DNA of 64,000 nucleotides, from positions 310,001-374,000 of the forward strand of contig NZ_LDJX01000005.1 of assembly GCF_001306415.1 (NCBI RefSeq), read 5' to 3'. The notes beneath the pieces are model-generated. The model searched no databases and was not told the DNA's origin. It saw only the letters and a program-made list of their open reading frames with translations. The stretch is from Croceitalea dokdonensis DOKDO 023. Its GTDB lineage: Bacteria; Bacteroidota; Bacteroidia; Flavobacteriales; Flavobacteriaceae. The stretch's first letter is position 1, and every line of letters starts with the position of its first letter. Positions 62,649 through 64,000 of the stretch are shown here, in pieces. A program made the position numbers and the translations under genes.

Positions 62649-63424
62649 AAAATATCCTTGCTTTAGGAAATCAAGAAGTTGGCATTGAAGATGGTGAATT
62701 GGTCAGTTATCAAGTGGACGGCCATGAGTTTATTCATCAAAAGGGAAGTCCGGGATGGGGCAGTTCTGATACGGAAATGTTCCCTGTTATTGGACCGGTA
62801 AACGAGGCCAATTTTAAAGTTAAAACCCCTAAGGGATATGCCATACAAGACCAACACGGTCTGTTGCGGCAAGTTGCATACACCTTAACGGGCATATCTG
62901 ACAACGATGCCACATACACCAAACACTATAAGGCCAACACCCCTGTAGCCAATTCCAAGTATCCCAAAAAATCACCAGAGCCGAGGTTGATGTGGCCCTA
63001 TTCCTTTACGTTTAAAAAGTACTTTTGCTTAAACGAGCAAGGCCTAGAAATTGGATTTACCATTTCTGGGGAGCATGGTATGCCTTATATGCTGGGCTAC
63101 CATCCTGCTTTTAAACTGCATACCAAGAATCCGATGATACTTGCAGGAAACAGAAAAATAGGCTTGCCACAGATTTTGGCTGTTGGCAGCCGGGCACTGG
63201 AAATTAGCAATTGTGATACCGTGGTGTTAAAGGACAAAGGACAACTGAGGATAAGAACTGAGGGTTTTGGCCATTTTATGTGTTGGACGGAAGTTGATCA
63301 AATGGTCTGTATTGAGCCAATCACATTTTATCCCTACGCAACAGAGCAGGTAAATCTTCACAAGGGATTTTTAAGTGTTCAGGATAAAAGGACGTTCCGT
63401 GTTTATGTTGACGTGTCCCTTTAG
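62645..63424 (+). CDS. Aldose 1-epimerase family protein
   Basis: The protein has 259 residues. Recognised by EDGELVSYQVDGHEFIHQKG, LRQVAYTLTG, YMLGYHPAFKLHTKNP (His in the YHPAF motif) and MVCIEPITFYPYATEQ. These are mutarotase-fold landmarks with the catalytic Glu region. It overlaps the M20 gene by ATGA, so they share a transcript. Whether it acts on a free sugar or a sugar phosphate is unknown. Confidence 0.85.
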   Translation: MKNILALGNQEVGIEDGELVSYQVDGHEFIHQKGSPGWGSSDTEMFPVIGPVNEANFKVKTPKGYAIQDQHGLLRQVAYTLTGISDNDATYTKHYKANTPVANSKYPKKSPEPRLMWPYSFTFKKYFCLNEQGLEIGFTISGEHGMPYMLGYHPAFKLHTKNPMILAGNRKIGLPQILAVGSRALEISNCDTVVLKDKGQLRIRTEGFGHFMCWTEVDQMVCIEPITFYPYATEQVNLHKGFLSVQDKRTFRVYVDVSL

Positions 63425-63724
63425 CTTACAGGGGGCGTTTAAACGACTGCGGATGTATAAGTCTAATTTGGATATTGCGGTATCTCTCAAAGAGGAACTA
63501 TTTGACCGAAACGCGTATCATCACTCCGAAATAACCATAGTTTTTCCCTATGAATCAAACCTCCATTTAGCGATTTAAACTACTGATTGTCATTGATTTA
63601 AAATTTAGTTGAAGTTTATTTGTGATAGACTCAACAAAATAGTTAAAAAAATCCTAATAAAATCAAGCATCCAATCGTTATTAATAGTACTTTTAATCCA
63701 TAAGAATAGCAACAACAGATATCA
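63425..63724 (+). other. Intergenic region without a supported gene
   Basis: An AT-rich 300-nt gap after the epimerase. A frame covering part of it overlaps the epimerase 3' end and has no recognisable product. No terminator hairpin or promoter box is convincing by eye. Confidence 0.5.
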
Positions 63725-63904
63725 TTGAAAGATTTTATTAAAAGAATAGGGGTGATGAACTGCATCATGCTGTTAGTTGTACTGTCTATAGTTGTCTCCT
63801 CTGAAGTTCTTTTCCTGCAAGGAAAAAAAATGGACGCTATTTTTTTAGCGTTTTGGGCACCGACCATACTTGGTTTTATGAATTATTTGAAGTACAGGAA
63901 ATAA
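63725..63904 (+). CDS. 59-residue membrane protein
   Basis: The start is a TTG at 63725 (reads M-KDFIKRIGVMNCIMLLVV); an ATG at residue 11 is an alternative. Two hydrophobic segments (MLLVVLSIVVSSEVLF and AIFLAFWAPTILGFMNYL) and a basic end KYRK are visible. The stop codon overlaps the next start (TAATG), indicating translational coupling. No domain is known to me. Confidence 0.65.
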   Translation: MKDFIKRIGVMNCIMLLVVLSIVVSSEVLFLQGKKMDAIFLAFWAPTILGFMNYLKYRK

Positions 63905-63999
63905 TGAATTTTATCCTCGCTTATTCCATTTTTGTGGCGCTGGTGTTTATCATTTGGCTGGTTTTTGTAGCCAAAATGTATAGGAAACTAGATAAGTAA
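63904..63999 (+). CDS. 31-residue single-pass membrane peptide
   Basis: Reads MNFILAYSIFVALVFIIWLV then FVAKMYRKLDK and stops one base before the window edge. It has one transmembrane helix with a positively charged C-terminal tail. The start overlaps the stop of the preceding 59-residue gene by one base. Function is unknown; the tight coupling supports that it is real. Confidence 0.6.
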   Translation: MNFILAYSIFVALVFIIWLVFVAKMYRKLDK

Positions 64000-64000
64000 A

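Overview
The window reads as chromosomal DNA of a marine, aerobic member of the Flavobacteriaceae (Bacteroidota). The evidence is the gene order rplQ-carA-eno-(glgA)-gltA, TAnnTTTG-type -7 promoter boxes, a FecI/FecR/TonB-receptor regulatory cassette, many small lipoproteins, a proteorhodopsin with Met at the spectral-tuning position, and zinc-independent forms of S14 and L36. I cannot name the species.

Region 1 (1-12.1 kb) is the S10/spc/alpha ribosomal super-operon, all on +: rplB (5' end cut by the window) through rplO, then secY, infA, rpmJ, rpsM, rpsK, rpsD, rpoA and rplQ, closed by a strong terminator at 12069-12099. Three spacers inside it hold inverted-repeat structures (secY-infA, rpsM-rpsK, rpsK-rpsD). 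The last is a candidate S4 autoregulatory leader.

Region 2 (12.1-26 kb) is central metabolism: carA, eno, a GT5 glycogen/starch synthase, gltA, two adjacent guanidino/ureido-group hydrolases (an amidinotransferase-fold protein and CtlX), three minus-strand genes (a secreted regulatory-domain protein, an SDR-DUF2867 fusion and an unknown), argS and an MtfA-type peptidase.

Region 3 (26-34.5 kb) holds a divergent proteorhodopsin / beta-carotene dioxygenase (blh) pair, which together make a light-driven proton pump and its retinal. It is followed by a sigma factor - FecR - TonB receptor cassette on minus, and divergently on + by a very acidic tandem-module lipoprotein and a one-module relative of it.

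Region 4 (34.5-41.3 kb) contains ffh, folD, a lipoprotein esterase, a DUF2306 membrane protein, a VOC protein, an alpha/beta hydrolase, a cupin and a 44-residue lipoprotein.

Region 5 (41.3-48.8 kb) is a type I restriction-modification island on minus: hsdR, a four-helix-bundle gene, hsdS, a REP-associated tyrosine transposase (RAYT) and hsdM, with a decayed XRE-type regulator upstream. Three related REP-like palindromes lie in 0.9 kb: one fills the hsdS-RAYT gap, one is read in frame inside the RAYT and one in frame inside hsdM. hsdS also carries a heptamer tandem repeat that could make it phase variable.

Region 6 (49.3-64 kb) is mixed housekeeping: a lipoprotein, a HerA-like ATPase, a secreted RidA, queE, a lipoprotein metalloprotease, a methyltransferase, a YkgJ-type cysteine-cluster protein, a fatty acid hydroxylase, NamZ (DUF1343), an FtsX-type permease, cysteine synthase, CotH, an M20 peptidase, aldose epimerase and two tiny membrane proteins. 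Several of these genes have a TAnnTTTG box only 4-8 nt before the start codon, which suggests leaderless mRNAs. I saw no tRNA, rRNA or CRISPR array.
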